The position numbers and the translations under genes are program-made. Positions 42,490 to 52,327 of a DNA stretch of 64,000 nt are shown here, piece by piece. How positions within the stretch are numbered: the stretch's first letter is position 1; every line of letters starts with the position of its first letter. The stretch spans positions 421,592-485,591 of the forward strand of contig CAJTMH010000003.1 in NCBI GenBank assembly GCA_910577255.1, given 5' to 3'. Source of the stretch: an uncultured Duncaniella sp. (lineage in GTDB: Bacteria; Bacteroidota; Bacteroidia; Bacteroidales; Muribaculaceae). Under the pieces are notes generated by a model that saw only the letters and a program-made list of their open reading frames with translations, was not told the origin of the DNA and ran no database searches.

Positions 42490-44457
42490 TCAATACATCT
42501 GATAGTCCACCGACAGCACTTGGAATTCAGTGCGGCGGTTGATTTGATCTGCTATCTCTTGATCCTCCTCCGGAAGTGTCAGTATATACTCCTCGTCAAG
42601 AATCTGCCCTTCCGGGAACTGTGGATACTCGCGGGCTATGCGTTTGCTCACCACTTTAGGCCTTGATTCGCCGTAGCCTTGGAATTGTAGGCGTTGTTCG
42701 GGTATTCCTGCTTGGATCAGATAGTCGACCACGCTCTTGGCTCTGCGCTGCGATAGATTGATGTTGTACTCGTCAGTGCCCCAGCGGTCGGTGTGCGAGG
42801 CCATTTCGACGGTGATGTTGGGATTGTCGCGAAGCATCTGGGCCAGTTCGTCAAGAGCTTCTTTCGACTCGGGGCGCAGGGTTGCCTTGTCGAAATCATA
42901 GAAAATATTTTCCACAATGTTCGGCTTGCTGATAGAGGCAAGGATGAAGTCTATGCCATACTCGGCATCCTCCTCGGCAGTGTCAGAGGTAAATTCCTGC
43001 TTCGCGTTGAGATAACCTTTGGCGCCGGCAAGCATCACATAGCTCACGCCGCGTTGCAGCGGAAAAGAGAATGAGCCGTCATTGCGGGCGAATGCCTTCT
43101 GATTGGAGCCATCGTTGCCCACGATGCGTATTATCGCGTTGGGCACCGGCTCCTCATCTTTGTCGAGGACCCAGCCGGAGATCAGGATTTTGAGGTCGGG
43201 AAGTTCGAAGGAGTACAGATGGTCATATCCACGGCCGTCACCGCGGTTGGAGCTGAAATATCCCGCTTCTCGTCCCGGAGTGGCGTAAGTTATGCCGAAA
43301 TCATCCCCCTCGGAATTTATAGGGCTTCCCATGTTCTCCACGAGCCAGCCTCCCGATGGTGTGAGTGTGGCGCGGAATATATCGAGCCCACCGAGCCCTG
43401 GATGGCCGTCGGATGAGAAGTAGAGGATGGAGTCAGTGAGCAGGTAGGGGAACACCTCGTCGCCGGGTGTGTTGATGGCATCACCGAGATTCTCCAGTGA
43501 ACCTGCGCGTTCGCGCAGGTTGATACGCCATATATCCTTGCCTCCGCGTCCTGGCATGTCGGACGTGAAGTATAGATATTCTCCCGAAGGGCTTACTGCC
43601 GGGTGTCCGTAGGATGATAGGGTGTCGGCTGTGATGTCGAATTTCACCGGTGCGCTCCACTGCGCGTCAGAGCGGCGGGAGGTGTAGATTTCCACTCCGG
43701 TGTTTGCTCCCGGTTTGCGTATGGCGCGTGTGAGATACATGGTGGAGCCATCGGGCGAGAACGACATTATCCCCTCGTCCCACTCGGAGTTGAGCTCACC
43801 CTCCACAGGTTCTGGGCGCTGCCATTCACCGCGTTCGTTCTTGCGGGCCATCCAAATGTCGCTGCGTTTCATACCGGTGATTTCACTTCGGTTTGTACCC
43901 GTGACTTTCTCATTGGTTGTGGTGAAATAGAGCACATCACCGTTAAACATCGGTGAGAAATCCGAACGGCGTGAGTTGAAGAGTTTGGCGTTGCGCACCA
44001 CATAGCGTGTCCGTTGCTTTTTCATCTCCGCGGCTTTACGTGCACCGGCCAGCCCGAGTTGGCCTTGCTCGTCATCGGGATATATTCTGAGGTAGTCCTC
44101 ATAGGTCTTTACCGCAGGCGCATATTTACCTTGTGCATGCTGTGACTGGGCGAGATAGAGAAGCATGGTTGAGTCGCCGTAGCCATATCGCAGCGCATTC
44201 TGATAGGCAGCTTCTGCTCTAGCATCCTGTCCGAGTTGACGGTAGCATTCGGCCATTTTATACGCCACCTCTCCACGCTGTGCGCGCTGCTCTTTCACAT
44301 TTAGCTTGTTGTAGATTTTACGGTAAGTCTTTGACGCGTCAAAATATTCGCCGCGAGCCATCTGCTCGTCGGCAACGCTCATCTTCGCGCCGCTGCATGA
44401 ATATGACAGGGCGGCGAGGATAACTATATATATGATGTAGCTGAAATGTTTCTTCAT
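42490..44457 (-). CDS. Outer-membrane lipoprotein with TPR, PD40 and OmpA domains
   Basis: 655 residues. The lipobox LSYSC puts the lipid at about residue 21. TPR repeats (about 30-135) are followed by WD40/PD40 beta-propeller repeats (about 160-420, with MSFSPDGSTMYLTR and VSPSGEYLYFTSD), a carboxypeptidase-regulatory-like beta domain (about 430-515) and an OmpA peptidoglycan-binding domain (about 525-640). The OmpA core has EMASHTDRWGTDEYN and QRRAKSVVDYL. Similar proteins (PorE-like) anchor secretion or gliding machines to peptidoglycan, but no such genes lie nearby. Confidence 0.88.
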   Translation of the reverse strand: MKKHFSYIIYIVILAALSYSCSGAKMSVADEQMARGEYFDASKTYRKIYNKLNVKEQRAQRGEVAYKMAECYRQLGQDARAEAAYQNALRYGYGDSTMLLYLAQSQHAQGKYAPAVKTYEDYLRIYPDDEQGQLGLAGARKAAEMKKQRTRYVVRNAKLFNSRRSDFSPMFNGDVLYFTTTNEKVTGTNRSEITGMKRSDIWMARKNERGEWQRPEPVEGELNSEWDEGIMSFSPDGSTMYLTRAIRKPGANTGVEIYTSRRSDAQWSAPVKFDITADTLSSYGHPAVSPSGEYLYFTSDMPGRGGKDIWRINLRERAGSLENLGDAINTPGDEVFPYLLTDSILYFSSDGHPGLGGLDIFRATLTPSGGWLVENMGSPINSEGDDFGITYATPGREAGYFSSNRGDGRGYDHLYSFELPDLKILISGWVLDKDEEPVPNAIIRIVGNDGSNQKAFARNDGSFSFPLQRGVSYVMLAGAKGYLNAKQEFTSDTAEEDAEYGIDFILASISKPNIVENIFYDFDKATLRPESKEALDELAQMLRDNPNITVEMASHTDRWGTDEYNINLSQRRAKSVVDYLIQAGIPEQRLQFQGYGESRPKVVSKRIAREYPQFPEGQILDEEYILTLPEEDQEIADQINRRTEFQVLSVDYQMY

Positions 44458-44626
44458 GATGCATCTTGATGAATGTGGATTTGCGGAGGGTTAGCCGCAA
44501 AGGAGGATATAAGGATAACGTAGTGTAGAGGCCGATTATTTTTCCGGTATGTGTATTTTATGTAGTTGTCCCATTCAGTGTCGGCCTTGTCGTTGACATT
44601 TTTTACGGAACCTCCTGTGAATGCCA

Positions 44627-44656
44627 TTGATAAGAGAAAGTTATTTATTAAATTTG
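44627..44656 (+). promoter_or_regulatory. Promoter of the sigma-54 regulator operon
   Basis: TTG (44627-44629), 19 bp, TAAATTTG (44649-44656). Transcription would start near 44663, which supports the ATG at 44677 over upstream in-frame starts. Confidence 0.7.
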
Positions 44657-44676
44657 CACCAAAATCCTTATACACA

Positions 44677-46023
44677 ATGATACTTATAGTTGATGACGAT
44701 GCTTCGATCCGCATGTCGCTTGGCCTGATTCTTAAGCGGGCCGGATATAAAATCAAGGGTGCGTCAGGGGCCGAGGAGGCTCTGGCTGTGGTGAGGAGTA
44801 GCCTTAGAAGTTCCTCCCCCGACGAGACAGTCGACCTTATACTTATGGATATGAACTATTCGTCATCCACCACTGGGCAGGATGGCCTTGAGCTGCTGAT
44901 GAAAGTGAAGGTGCTTATGCCGAAAGTGCCTGTGATTCTCATGACGGCCTGGGGCAGCATTCCGCTTGCTGTGGAGGGAGTGAAGGCCGGTGCTATGGAT
45001 TTCATGACAAAACCGTGGGACAACCGCGATCTGTTGTCGAGAGTCCACACTGCCATGTCGCTATGTGCTCCGCGCGAGGATGAGGCAGTGGCCGATGAGC
45101 CGTTCGAGGGAATAATCGGGGAGAGCCCCGAACTGCTGAAGGTGCTTGACACTGTGCGTCGTGTGGCTCCAACCGATGCCGCCGTTCTCATAACAGGTGA
45201 AAACGGAACCGGCAAAGAGTTGATTGCAAGGGCTATACATAGACTCAGCCGTCGTGCCGGGAATCCGTTCGTGATGGTCAATCTCGGCGGTCTGGCCCAG
45301 ACACTTTTCGAAAGCGAGATGTTCGGCCACGCCAAAGGCTCGTTTACAGGAGCTGACTCCGACCGTGCAGGGCGTTTTGAAATGGCCGATTCCGGCACCA
45401 TATTTCTCGATGAAATCGGGGATCTCGATTCCTCTTGTCAAGTGAAGATGTTGCGTGTGCTTCAGGAGCACACTTTCGAGCGTCTCGGCGAAAGTATTCC
45501 CCGCAGGGTGGATATCCGTGTGGTGTGTGCCACAAATGTGGATCTGGCGCGGGCAGTGAGCGAGAACAGGTTTCGAGAGGATCTGTTTTACCGTATAAAT
45601 CTGATCACTATCCACCTTCCGGCCTTGCGTGAGCGCAGAGGTGATATCCCGCTGTTGGTCGGGCATTTCGCCGGCAAGGATGTGCGTTTTACATCTGAGG
45701 CCATGGAAATCCTTTCGGCCCAGCCATATCCTGGAAATGTGCGCGAACTACGCAATCTCGTGAAGCGCATCCTGATAGTGAGCGGCAAGAAAACCATAAC
45801 GGCTGCTGACGTGAAGGCTTCTCTAACTGTAGCGGCTGATGAAGCTCCGAAGTCCGTCTCGCCGGCCGAGGCTCCGATAGTGCCTCTCGAACAACTTGAA
45901 AAGCAGGCCATCGAGGCTGCTGTTGAACGTTACAATGGCAATCTTTCGCAAGTAGCTGCCTCGCTCGGCATCACACGTCAGTCGCTCTACCGCAGGATGG
46001 AGAAATTCGGTATAAAGATATGA
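44677..46023 (+). CDS. Sigma-54-dependent response regulator (NtrC family)
   Basis: 448 residues: receiver domain (about 1-125, phosphoacceptor in DLILMDMNYS), AAA+ domain (about 145-375) and Fis-type helix-turn-helix (about 400-448, NLSQVAASLGITRQSLYRRM). The AAA+ part has Walker A GENGTGKEL, the sigma-54 contact loop GSFTGA (consensus GAFTGA, Ala to Ser) and Walker B FLDEIGDLD. The ATG at 44677 gives MILIVDDDASIRMSL directly; an earlier frame start at 44566 lies upstream of the promoter. It overlaps the kinase gene by ATGA, so the pair is cotranscribed. Its regulon is unknown. Confidence 0.93.
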   Translation: MILIVDDDASIRMSLGLILKRAGYKIKGASGAEEALAVVRSSLRSSSPDETVDLILMDMNYSSSTTGQDGLELLMKVKVLMPKVPVILMTAWGSIPLAVEGVKAGAMDFMTKPWDNRDLLSRVHTAMSLCAPREDEAVADEPFEGIIGESPELLKVLDTVRRVAPTDAAVLITGENGTGKELIARAIHRLSRRAGNPFVMVNLGGLAQTLFESEMFGHAKGSFTGADSDRAGRFEMADSGTIFLDEIGDLDSSCQVKMLRVLQEHTFERLGESIPRRVDIRVVCATNVDLARAVSENRFREDLFYRINLITIHLPALRERRGDIPLLVGHFAGKDVRFTSEAMEILSAQPYPGNVRELRNLVKRILIVSGKKTITAADVKASLTVAADEAPKSVSPAEAPIVPLEQLEKQAIEAAVERYNGNLSQVAASLGITRQSLYRRMEKFGIKI

Positions 46024-47330
46024 AAGGGTCATGGTTATTCATGCTTCTTGCAATAGTCATATTGCTGCTGATGGCTGGTTTGCCATGGCTGCTTGACCTG
46101 AAGCATGGTATATGGTATGTCGAGGGGACACTTCTGCTTTCGGCCCTGTTGCTCTATATGCTTTACGCTAACATCGTGCGTCCGGTCAACGCTTTGGGGG
46201 CTGGCATGGATCTGCTGCGGGAGCAGGATTACAGCAGCAGGCTTTCATTGGTGGGACAGCGTGACGCCGACCGTATAGTGAAACTGTTCAATGACCTGAT
46301 GGGACGCCTGAAGGCTGAGCGTCTGAAAGTGCGCGAGCAGAACCATTTCCTCGATCTTCTCATTGAGGCTTCGCCTATGGGGATTCTGAGCTATGGATTT
46401 GCCGATGAAATTGTGATGGCCAATTCGACTGCGGTTAAGATGCTCGGTGAGAATCCCGAAGGGAAACGTCTTGACCAGCTGTCGTCTCCGTTGGCCAAGA
46501 TGTTCATGTCACTTCGCCGCGATGATTCGGTGACAGTGCGCCTCAGTGACACGATGATATATCGTCTGTCACGCCTTTCGTTCATGGACCAGGGTTATCC
46601 GCGTCCGTTCCTGCTCATCGAGACCCTCACTGACGAGGTGCGTATGGCCGAGAGGTCGGCCTATGAAAAGGTCATACGCGTGATGGGGCATGAGGTCAAC
46701 AATTCCATGGCTTCTATCCGTTCGTTGCTCGATCTGCTCGGTGAGATTCGTCCATGGGGGGATGATGACGACCTTTCGGCTGCCGTTGACGCTTGTGTCC
46801 ATAGAGCCGAGGCATTGAGCTCGTTTATCACATCCTATTCAAAAGTGGTCAAGATACCACCTTTGCGTCCGGCGCCTCTGTCGCTTGTGGAGTTGCTGAA
46901 TCGTATCGAGACTTTTGTGGTCGGGATGGGGAAGAGTCGGGGGGTGAACCTGAGTATCTCTGTGGCTCAAGGTGTGCAGCCTGATGAGTTGCCGCTTGAT
47001 GCCGAACTGTTGGAGCAGGTGCTGATTAATATCGTGAAAAATTCAATCGAGAGTATAGTTTCTGCCAAGGAGCCGGTCGCTGATCCTCGTGTGACACTTG
47101 AAGTCCTGGCACCTACAATGTTGGTAGTCACTGACAACGGTCCCGGCATCTCAAGCGAAGCTGCAACATCGCTCTTCACTCCTTTCTTCTCCACCAAGCC
47201 CTCCGGACAGGGCCTCGGGCTCATGTTTGTGGCGGAGATTCTGAGGCGTCATGGAGCCACATTCTCACTCGTCACATCATCTACTGATCACCTCACACGC
47301 TTCACCATGCAATTTCCGCGTAAGCAGTGA
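46020..47330 (+). CDS. Sensor histidine kinase, partner of the sigma-54 regulator
   Basis: 436 residues. Two transmembrane helices (about 3-22 and 32-50) enclose a very short periplasmic loop, then HAMP (about 48-105) and a PAS-like domain (about 110-205). The HisKA box is VMGHEVNNSMASI, and the HATPase domain shows NIVKNSIES, VTDNGPGI and FFSTKPSGQGLGL. The short loop suggests it senses an intramembrane or cytoplasmic cue. It is the cognate kinase of the upstream NtrC-type regulator by overlap. Confidence 0.93.
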   Translation: MKGSWLFMLLAIVILLLMAGLPWLLDLKHGIWYVEGTLLLSALLLYMLYANIVRPVNALGAGMDLLREQDYSSRLSLVGQRDADRIVKLFNDLMGRLKAERLKVREQNHFLDLLIEASPMGILSYGFADEIVMANSTAVKMLGENPEGKRLDQLSSPLAKMFMSLRRDDSVTVRLSDTMIYRLSRLSFMDQGYPRPFLLIETLTDEVRMAERSAYEKVIRVMGHEVNNSMASIRSLLDLLGEIRPWGDDDDLSAAVDACVHRAEALSSFITSYSKVVKIPPLRPAPLSLVELLNRIETFVVGMGKSRGVNLSISVAQGVQPDELPLDAELLEQVLINIVKNSIESIVSAKEPVADPRVTLEVLAPTMLVVTDNGPGISSEAATSLFTPFFSTKPSGQGLGLMFVAEILRRHGATFSLVTSSTDHLTRFTMQFPRKQ

Positions 47331-47394
47331 ATTGGGGTTAGAGGTTTTATGTGGATTTGTATTTATATGTTTTGGTACACAGTTGTTTAATATT

Positions 47395-48774
47395 ATGATA
47401 AATAGGTTTATGCAGCTTGACTTTATTAATAAATCGGTGCTTGCCATGATGGTGGCTTTTGTGTCGGTAAATGCTTCTGGAAACAATGTCCCGGATAAGA
47501 TTTCTACTGCTGAAGCTATAACAGATATAGACTCGCTTGTGAGCTATATAGAAGGGGTTGAGGTCGAGCCCTACGCCAATCTTTCTCGTGATGTTTTCAT
47601 GGCTGCGGTGGAGCGCGAGAAGTCAGCCTTCCCTGCCGACAGCGTTGATAAAGGTTCATTCTTCTTGACCCTTAGCCGGTTGACCGGTATGTTCCGTCAA
47701 GGGCACATGGGTTTTATACCTGATGACAATGTCTTTGCCGATATGGAAGTTTTCATTCCTTTTTCCAAACTCTTGTCTGTTTCAAGCGCAGATCATAAAG
47801 TCTCTATCACCACTGATACGGTGGTGCAAGGTGTGCGTGTGGCAAAAGGTATGGAATTGGTCTCGATTAATGGTCGCAATGCCGTGGAAATGGTGGATGA
47901 TTATCTCCCTATGGTACCATGCGAGACGAATGCGTTCGGATGTATAGGGTTGTCACGGAGCCTGGGCTATTACATTGCCGCCTCCAATCCTGGCATCACA
48001 TCCTATGATGTCGTGTTGATGCGTGACGGCCGTAAAGAACACCATAAATTCAAAGGTGTTGCAGCTAATGATTTGATAAGCCCTGCCAAGGAGCAATCCA
48101 AGCCCTATGACTATTCGATGCTTAATGATTCTGTGATGCTGTTCTCGTTCAATAGTTGTTGGTGGAATAAAGACTTTTCTAACTTTCTGCGAAAAATGTT
48201 CAAGGAGGCTAACGACAATAATGTGCCTCATCTCATAATTGACATCCGCAGCAATGGAGGAGGCAACTCTTCGGCCGGCGATGAGGTGTGCCGTTTCATC
48301 ACCGGCAATGCTTTCAACGGTTTTGGCGGTTACAAATGCCGTATTTCGCGAATCGTGTGCGAGAATTACAATGATAAGTTTGAGAAGGATACCATCTATT
48401 CCGCTTTAGGCATGGATGATCTATCGCTTTATCTGCCTTATGATGAAAAATACCGTTACAAGGGGCGTACATATCTGCTCATAGGCCCGGCCACATTCTC
48501 GTCGGCGGCTAAGTTCTCTTGGGCATATAAGAATTTTGTCGATGGTCTTGTGATAGGGGAGGAGACCGGAGGTGTTAACATCTGCGTGGGTGATATAGTA
48601 AGTGCCACCCTGCCTAATTCCGGATTCAGGGTGATGCTTCCATGGAAAGTTTTCTATGAGTATGGAGCCAAGGACGGCGACCCTATTCACGGCACTCTGC
48701 CCGACATTGCAGTCCCGGCCGATGAGGCACTTGATCGAGCGTTGCAGCTGATAGCTGCTGGCGGTGGTGAGTAA
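47395..48774 (+). CDS. S41 family (tail-specific-like) peptidase
   Basis: 459 residues from the ATG at 47395, preferred because the protein then begins with MINRFMQLDFINKS and a hydrophobic signal region (MMVAFVSVNASG). An in-frame ATG at 47251 would overlap the kinase gene. The C-terminal S41 domain shows LIIDIRSNGGGNSSAGDEV and the catalytic region GPATFSSAAKFSW (Ser/Lys). The PDZ domain of classic CtpA is not obvious. Probably secreted and active on envelope proteins. It follows the two-component pair by 64 bp. Confidence 0.85.
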   Translation: MINRFMQLDFINKSVLAMMVAFVSVNASGNNVPDKISTAEAITDIDSLVSYIEGVEVEPYANLSRDVFMAAVEREKSAFPADSVDKGSFFLTLSRLTGMFRQGHMGFIPDDNVFADMEVFIPFSKLLSVSSADHKVSITTDTVVQGVRVAKGMELVSINGRNAVEMVDDYLPMVPCETNAFGCIGLSRSLGYYIAASNPGITSYDVVLMRDGRKEHHKFKGVAANDLISPAKEQSKPYDYSMLNDSVMLFSFNSCWWNKDFSNFLRKMFKEANDNNVPHLIIDIRSNGGGNSSAGDEVCRFITGNAFNGFGGYKCRISRIVCENYNDKFEKDTIYSALGMDDLSLYLPYDEKYRYKGRTYLLIGPATFSSAAKFSWAYKNFVDGLVIGEETGGVNICVGDIVSATLPNSGFRVMLPWKVFYEYGAKDGDPIHGTLPDIAVPADEALDRALQLIAAGGGE

Positions 48775-48847
48775 AAATCGGCAGATGCGATTATGCGTAC
48801 ATGGACAGACGTAAAGATTACTACATCGGGTGCGATGAAAAAATTTT

Positions 48848-48879
48848 TTTGGCAGACGGTGGAAATGTTTGTATCTTTG
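48848..48879 (+). promoter_or_regulatory. Promoter of pta-ackA
   Basis: TTTG (48848-48851), 20 bp, TATCTTTG (48872-48879): a full match to the Bacteroidetes consensus. Leader of about 80 nt. Confidence 0.8.
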
Positions 48880-48967
48880 TGCAACGTTTTTGTCAGTTCT
48901 GATGCCGCCACGACGGCTCCTATCTACGATTAACCGATAAATCATTAATATATAGTAAGATACCATT

Positions 48968-49984
48968 ATGGGACTTTTTGAAAAACTTACCGCAAAGGCG
49001 AAATCTTCTCGCCAACGCATCGTGCTCCCCGAAGGGACCGAACCTCGCACACTGACTGCCGCTGACCGCATCATCGCTGATGAGATTGCCGACATCATCC
49101 TTATTGGCGATCCCAAGGAAATCCTGGCTATGGCCAAGGACCTTAAGCTCGAAAATATCTCGCGTGCCACCATCGTTAACCCGGCCGACGAGTCCGTTAT
49201 CGACAAGTACGCACCCCTCTATTTTGACCTTCGCAAGAAGAAAGGCATCACAATGGAAGAAGCCCGCATGACTTCTGCCAATCCTCTGTATCTCGGCTGC
49301 CTCATGGTGAAGGCCGGCGACGCCGACGGCCAGGTGGCCGGTGCGCTCAACACCACCGGCAACGTGCTTCGTGCCGCTTTCCAGGTCATCAAGACAATGC
49401 CCGGCATTGACGTGGTTTCAGGCGCTTTTGTCATGGTGCTTCCCGAAGGTATGCCCTACGGCACAAATGGTCTGCTCATTTTTGCCGACTGCGCCGTTAT
49501 TCCTGATCCCGATGCAGCCCAGCTTGCCCAGATTGCTGTATCTGCAGCTCAGACTGCCCGCGATATCGCCGGTGTTGAACCTCGTGTTGCCATCCTCAGC
49601 TTCTCTACCAAGGGTAGCGCCAAGCATGAACGCGTTGATAAGGTCATCGAAGCCACTAAGATCGCTCATGAAATGGCTCCTAACCTCGTCCTTGACGGTG
49701 AGCTCCAGGCAGATGCCGCTCTCGTTCCCGGCGTGGCTAACAGCAAGGCTCCCAACAGTCCTCTCTCAGGCCGTGCCAACGTCCTCGTGTTCCCCTCGCT
49801 CGAAGTGGGTAACATCGCTTATAAACTCGTGCAGCGCCTCGGTGGCGTAGAGGCCGTGGGTCCGGTGCTTCAGGGCCTCGCTGCTCCTGTCAACGACCTT
49901 TCACGCGGTTGCTTCCCCGAGGATATCTACAAGACCATCATTATCACTTGTAACCAGGCTATCGGTCTGAAGGAGAATAAATAA
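48968..49984 (+). CDS. pta: Phosphate acetyltransferase
   Basis: Converts acetyl-CoA and phosphate to acetyl phosphate, the first step of acetate fermentation. The 338-residue single-domain form is typical (no long DRTGG N-terminal domain). Recognisable parts: RIVLPEGTEPRTL at the start and GLAAPVNDLSRGC near the end. It is followed by ackA 25 bp downstream. Confidence 0.96.
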   Translation: MGLFEKLTAKAKSSRQRIVLPEGTEPRTLTAADRIIADEIADIILIGDPKEILAMAKDLKLENISRATIVNPADESVIDKYAPLYFDLRKKKGITMEEARMTSANPLYLGCLMVKAGDADGQVAGALNTTGNVLRAAFQVIKTMPGIDVVSGAFVMVLPEGMPYGTNGLLIFADCAVIPDPDAAQLAQIAVSAAQTARDIAGVEPRVAILSFSTKGSAKHERVDKVIEATKIAHEMAPNLVLDGELQADAALVPGVANSKAPNSPLSGRANVLVFPSLEVGNIAYKLVQRLGGVEAVGPVLQGLAAPVNDLSRGCFPEDIYKTIIITCNQAIGLKENK

Positions 49985-50009
49985 GAAAACAAAAAATCAC
50001 ATCGATACA

Positions 50010-51212
50010 ATGAAAATATTGGTATTAAACTGCGGTAGCAGTTCTGTGAAATATAAGCTCATTGATACTTCCAATGACGCGGTTCTCGCCGAAGGCGGCG
50101 TGGAGAAAATTGGTCTGAACGACGGTTTCCTCAAATATAAAAAGCATGACGGCTCAAAGGCCATTCTCGAGCTTGGTCTCGTGGACCACAACGGAGCAGT
50201 TCAGGCTATTCTTAACATTCTCACCGATCCAGTGGAAGGTTGCATCAAGAGCTATGATGAAATCGACGCTGTGGGTCACCGCGTGGTGCACGGAGCTGAG
50301 AAGTTCAGCGAGAGTGTGCTCATCACTGACGAGGTTAAGGATATGATCAAGCAGTGCTACGACATTGCTCCCCTCCACAATCCAGCCAATATGACCGGCA
50401 TTGACGCCATCACCACCCTGATGCCATCTGTGCCTCAGGTAGCGGTGTTTGACACAGCGTTCCATCAGACAATGCCTGCCAAGTCGTTCATGTATGCACT
50501 CCCTTACAAGTATTACAAAGAGGATGGTGTGCGTCGCTACGGCTTCCATGGCACCAGCCATCGTTACGTTTCGCAGCGTGTATGCGAATTCCTCGGTGTT
50601 GACATCAAGGATCAGAAAATCATTACCTGCCATATCGGTAACGGCGGCTCAATCACTGCCGTGGTCGGTGGCAAGAGCATCGACACCTCCATGGGCCTCA
50701 CTCCCACCGAAGGCCTCATGATGGGTACTCGTGTCGGCGATGTCGATCCCGGCGCTTTGGTTTACATCATGCTCAAGCACAATCTTTCAGCAACTGATCT
50801 CCAGAAGATTATCAACAAGGAGAGCGGTATCGGCGGCGTGAGCGAGATTTCAAGCGATATGCGCGAGATTGAAGCAGCCGTAAATGCAGGCAACGAACGT
50901 GCCATCATGGCTCTCGACATGTATGAACAGCGCATCATCAAATATATCGGTGCTTATGCAGCCGAGATGGGCGGTGTTGACATCATCGTCTTCACTGGCG
51001 GTGTTGGTGAGAACCAGACAAGCCTTCGTGAGACAGTGTGCGCACCTCTCGCGTTCATGGGCGTGGAAGTCGACAAGGAAGTCAACACCGGTATCCGCGG
51101 CAAGGAGGCTGTCATCTCAACTCCCGCTTCAAAGGTCAAGGTGGTTGTAATCCCCACCGACGAGGAGCTTATGATTGCCCGTGACACCGAGTCTATCGTG
51201 TCAAAGAAATAA
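50010..51212 (+). CDS. ackA: Acetate kinase
   Basis: Makes ATP and acetate from acetyl phosphate. Signatures are VLNCGSSSVKYKL at the N-terminus and RYGFHGTSHRYVSQR near residue 178; the ASKHA-fold phosphate loop GGVGENQ lies near residue 330. At 400 residues it is full length. It forms an operon with pta and ends at a hairpin terminator. Confidence 0.97.
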   Translation: MKILVLNCGSSSVKYKLIDTSNDAVLAEGGVEKIGLNDGFLKYKKHDGSKAILELGLVDHNGAVQAILNILTDPVEGCIKSYDEIDAVGHRVVHGAEKFSESVLITDEVKDMIKQCYDIAPLHNPANMTGIDAITTLMPSVPQVAVFDTAFHQTMPAKSFMYALPYKYYKEDGVRRYGFHGTSHRYVSQRVCEFLGVDIKDQKIITCHIGNGGSITAVVGGKSIDTSMGLTPTEGLMMGTRVGDVDPGALVYIMLKHNLSATDLQKIINKESGIGGVSEISSDMREIEAAVNAGNERAIMALDMYEQRIIKYIGAYAAEMGGVDIIVFTGGVGENQTSLRETVCAPLAFMGVEVDKEVNTGIRGKEAVISTPASKVKVVVIPTDEELMIARDTESIVSKK

Positions 51213-51232
51213 TCTACGACGTTATACATAAA

Positions 51233-51287
51233 CCGAAGGACGCAGAGAGAGGCTTTCCGGCCCCGCCTTTGAGTCCTTCGGCTTTTA
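51233..51287 (+). terminator. Terminator of pta-ackA
   Basis: CCGAAGGAC (51233-51241) pairs with GTCCTTCGG (51273-51281), followed by CTTTTAAGG. The loop is 31 nt and contains a smaller GC-rich hairpin. Confidence 0.7.
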
Positions 51288-51328
51288 AGGTTTTAGAAGT
51301 TACTTAATCATTAAAAAATAATGCAAAT

Positions 51329-52225
51329 ATGAAGAAAATTCGTGCTGCCGTAGTTGGTTACGGAAACATCGGACGCTTCACCATCGAGGCTCTTGAGGCC
51401 GCTCCCGATTTTGAAATCGCGGGTGTGGTGCGTCGCAAAGTCACTGACATCCCGGCTGAGCTTGCCGCTTATCCTGTGGTGACTGATATTAAAGAACTTG
51501 GCCAGGTGGATGTGGCTATTCTCTGCACCCCGACGCGTGAAGTAGAGAAATATGCCGTGGAATATCTTGCCATGGGCATCAACACAGTGGACAGTTTTGA
51601 CATCCATACCTCCATCGTTGACCTGCGCCGTTCGCTTGACAAGGCAGCCAAGGCTGCCGGACGTGTGGCTGTGATTTCGGCCGGATGGGATCCCGGAAGC
51701 GACTCTGTAGTCCGCACACTCATGGAGGCTGCTGCTCCCAAGGGTCTGACCTACACTAATTTCGGCCCCGGTATGAGCATGGGCCATACAGTGTGTGTCA
51801 AGTCAAAGGCGGGTGTTAAGAATGCTCTTTCAATGACTATGCCTAAGGGAGACGGAATGCACCGTCGCATGGTATATGTGGAGCTCGAGGACGGTGCAAA
51901 TCTCGCCGATGTGGCCAAAGCCGTGAAGGAAGACCCGTATTTCGCCTCTGACGAGACCCATGTGATGGCTGTTGAGAGCGTGGACGCAGTGAAGGATATG
52001 GGGCATGGCGTGCACATGGTGCGCAAAGGTGTCTCAGGCAAAACCCAGAACCAGCGTTTCGAATTCAACATGTCAATTAACAATCCAGCTCTCACCGCAC
52101 AGCTTCTCGTAGGTGTGGCACGCGCATCCATGCGTCTCACTCCAGGTGCTTACACTATGGTTGAGATTCCTGTGATTGACCTTCTGCCTGGCGAGCGTGA
52201 GGATCTGATCGCCCACCTTGTATAA
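51329..52225 (+). CDS. ddh: meso-Diaminopimelate dehydrogenase
   Basis: NADPH-dependent enzyme making meso-diaminopimelate in one step from tetrahydrodipicolinate, for lysine and peptidoglycan. The Rossmann start AAVVGYGNIGRFTIEAL and the substrate motifs SAGWDPGSDS and NFGPGMSMGHT are as in Ddh proteins. At 298 residues it is slightly shorter than corynebacterial Ddh. Its presence means this organism has the dehydrogenase route to lysine. Monocistronic after pta-ackA. Confidence 0.94.
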   Translation: MKKIRAAVVGYGNIGRFTIEALEAAPDFEIAGVVRRKVTDIPAELAAYPVVTDIKELGQVDVAILCTPTREVEKYAVEYLAMGINTVDSFDIHTSIVDLRRSLDKAAKAAGRVAVISAGWDPGSDSVVRTLMEAAAPKGLTYTNFGPGMSMGHTVCVKSKAGVKNALSMTMPKGDGMHRRMVYVELEDGANLADVAKAVKEDPYFASDETHVMAVESVDAVKDMGHGVHMVRKGVSGKTQNQRFEFNMSINNPALTAQLLVGVARASMRLTPGAYTMVEIPVIDLLPGEREDLIAHLV

Positions 52226-52258
52226 AATCCGGCGTCCAAGCCGCTTATCGATAGAAAA

Positions 52259-52303
52259 ACAACTGCCGTGATGACAGGATCAATCCTATCTCACGGCAGT
52301 TGT
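52259..52303. terminator. Bidirectional terminator between ddh and the CBM9-like gene
   Basis: ACAACTGCCGTGA (52259-52271) pairs perfectly with TCACGGCAGTTGT (52291-52303). An A-run at 52255-52258 gives T's on the minus strand. Confidence 0.85.
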
Positions 52304-52327
52304 CATATCTTGTGGGGGTTACGATTG

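Noticed and set aside
44566..44676. N-terminal extension of the sigma-54 regulator
   Set aside because: It lies upstream of the predicted promoter, and the receiver domain begins exactly at the ATG at 44677.
47251..47394. N-terminal extension of the S41 peptidase overlapping the kinase gene
   Set aside because: It lacks a signal sequence and overlaps kinase coding sequence; the ATG at 47395 is followed by a hydrophobic signal region.
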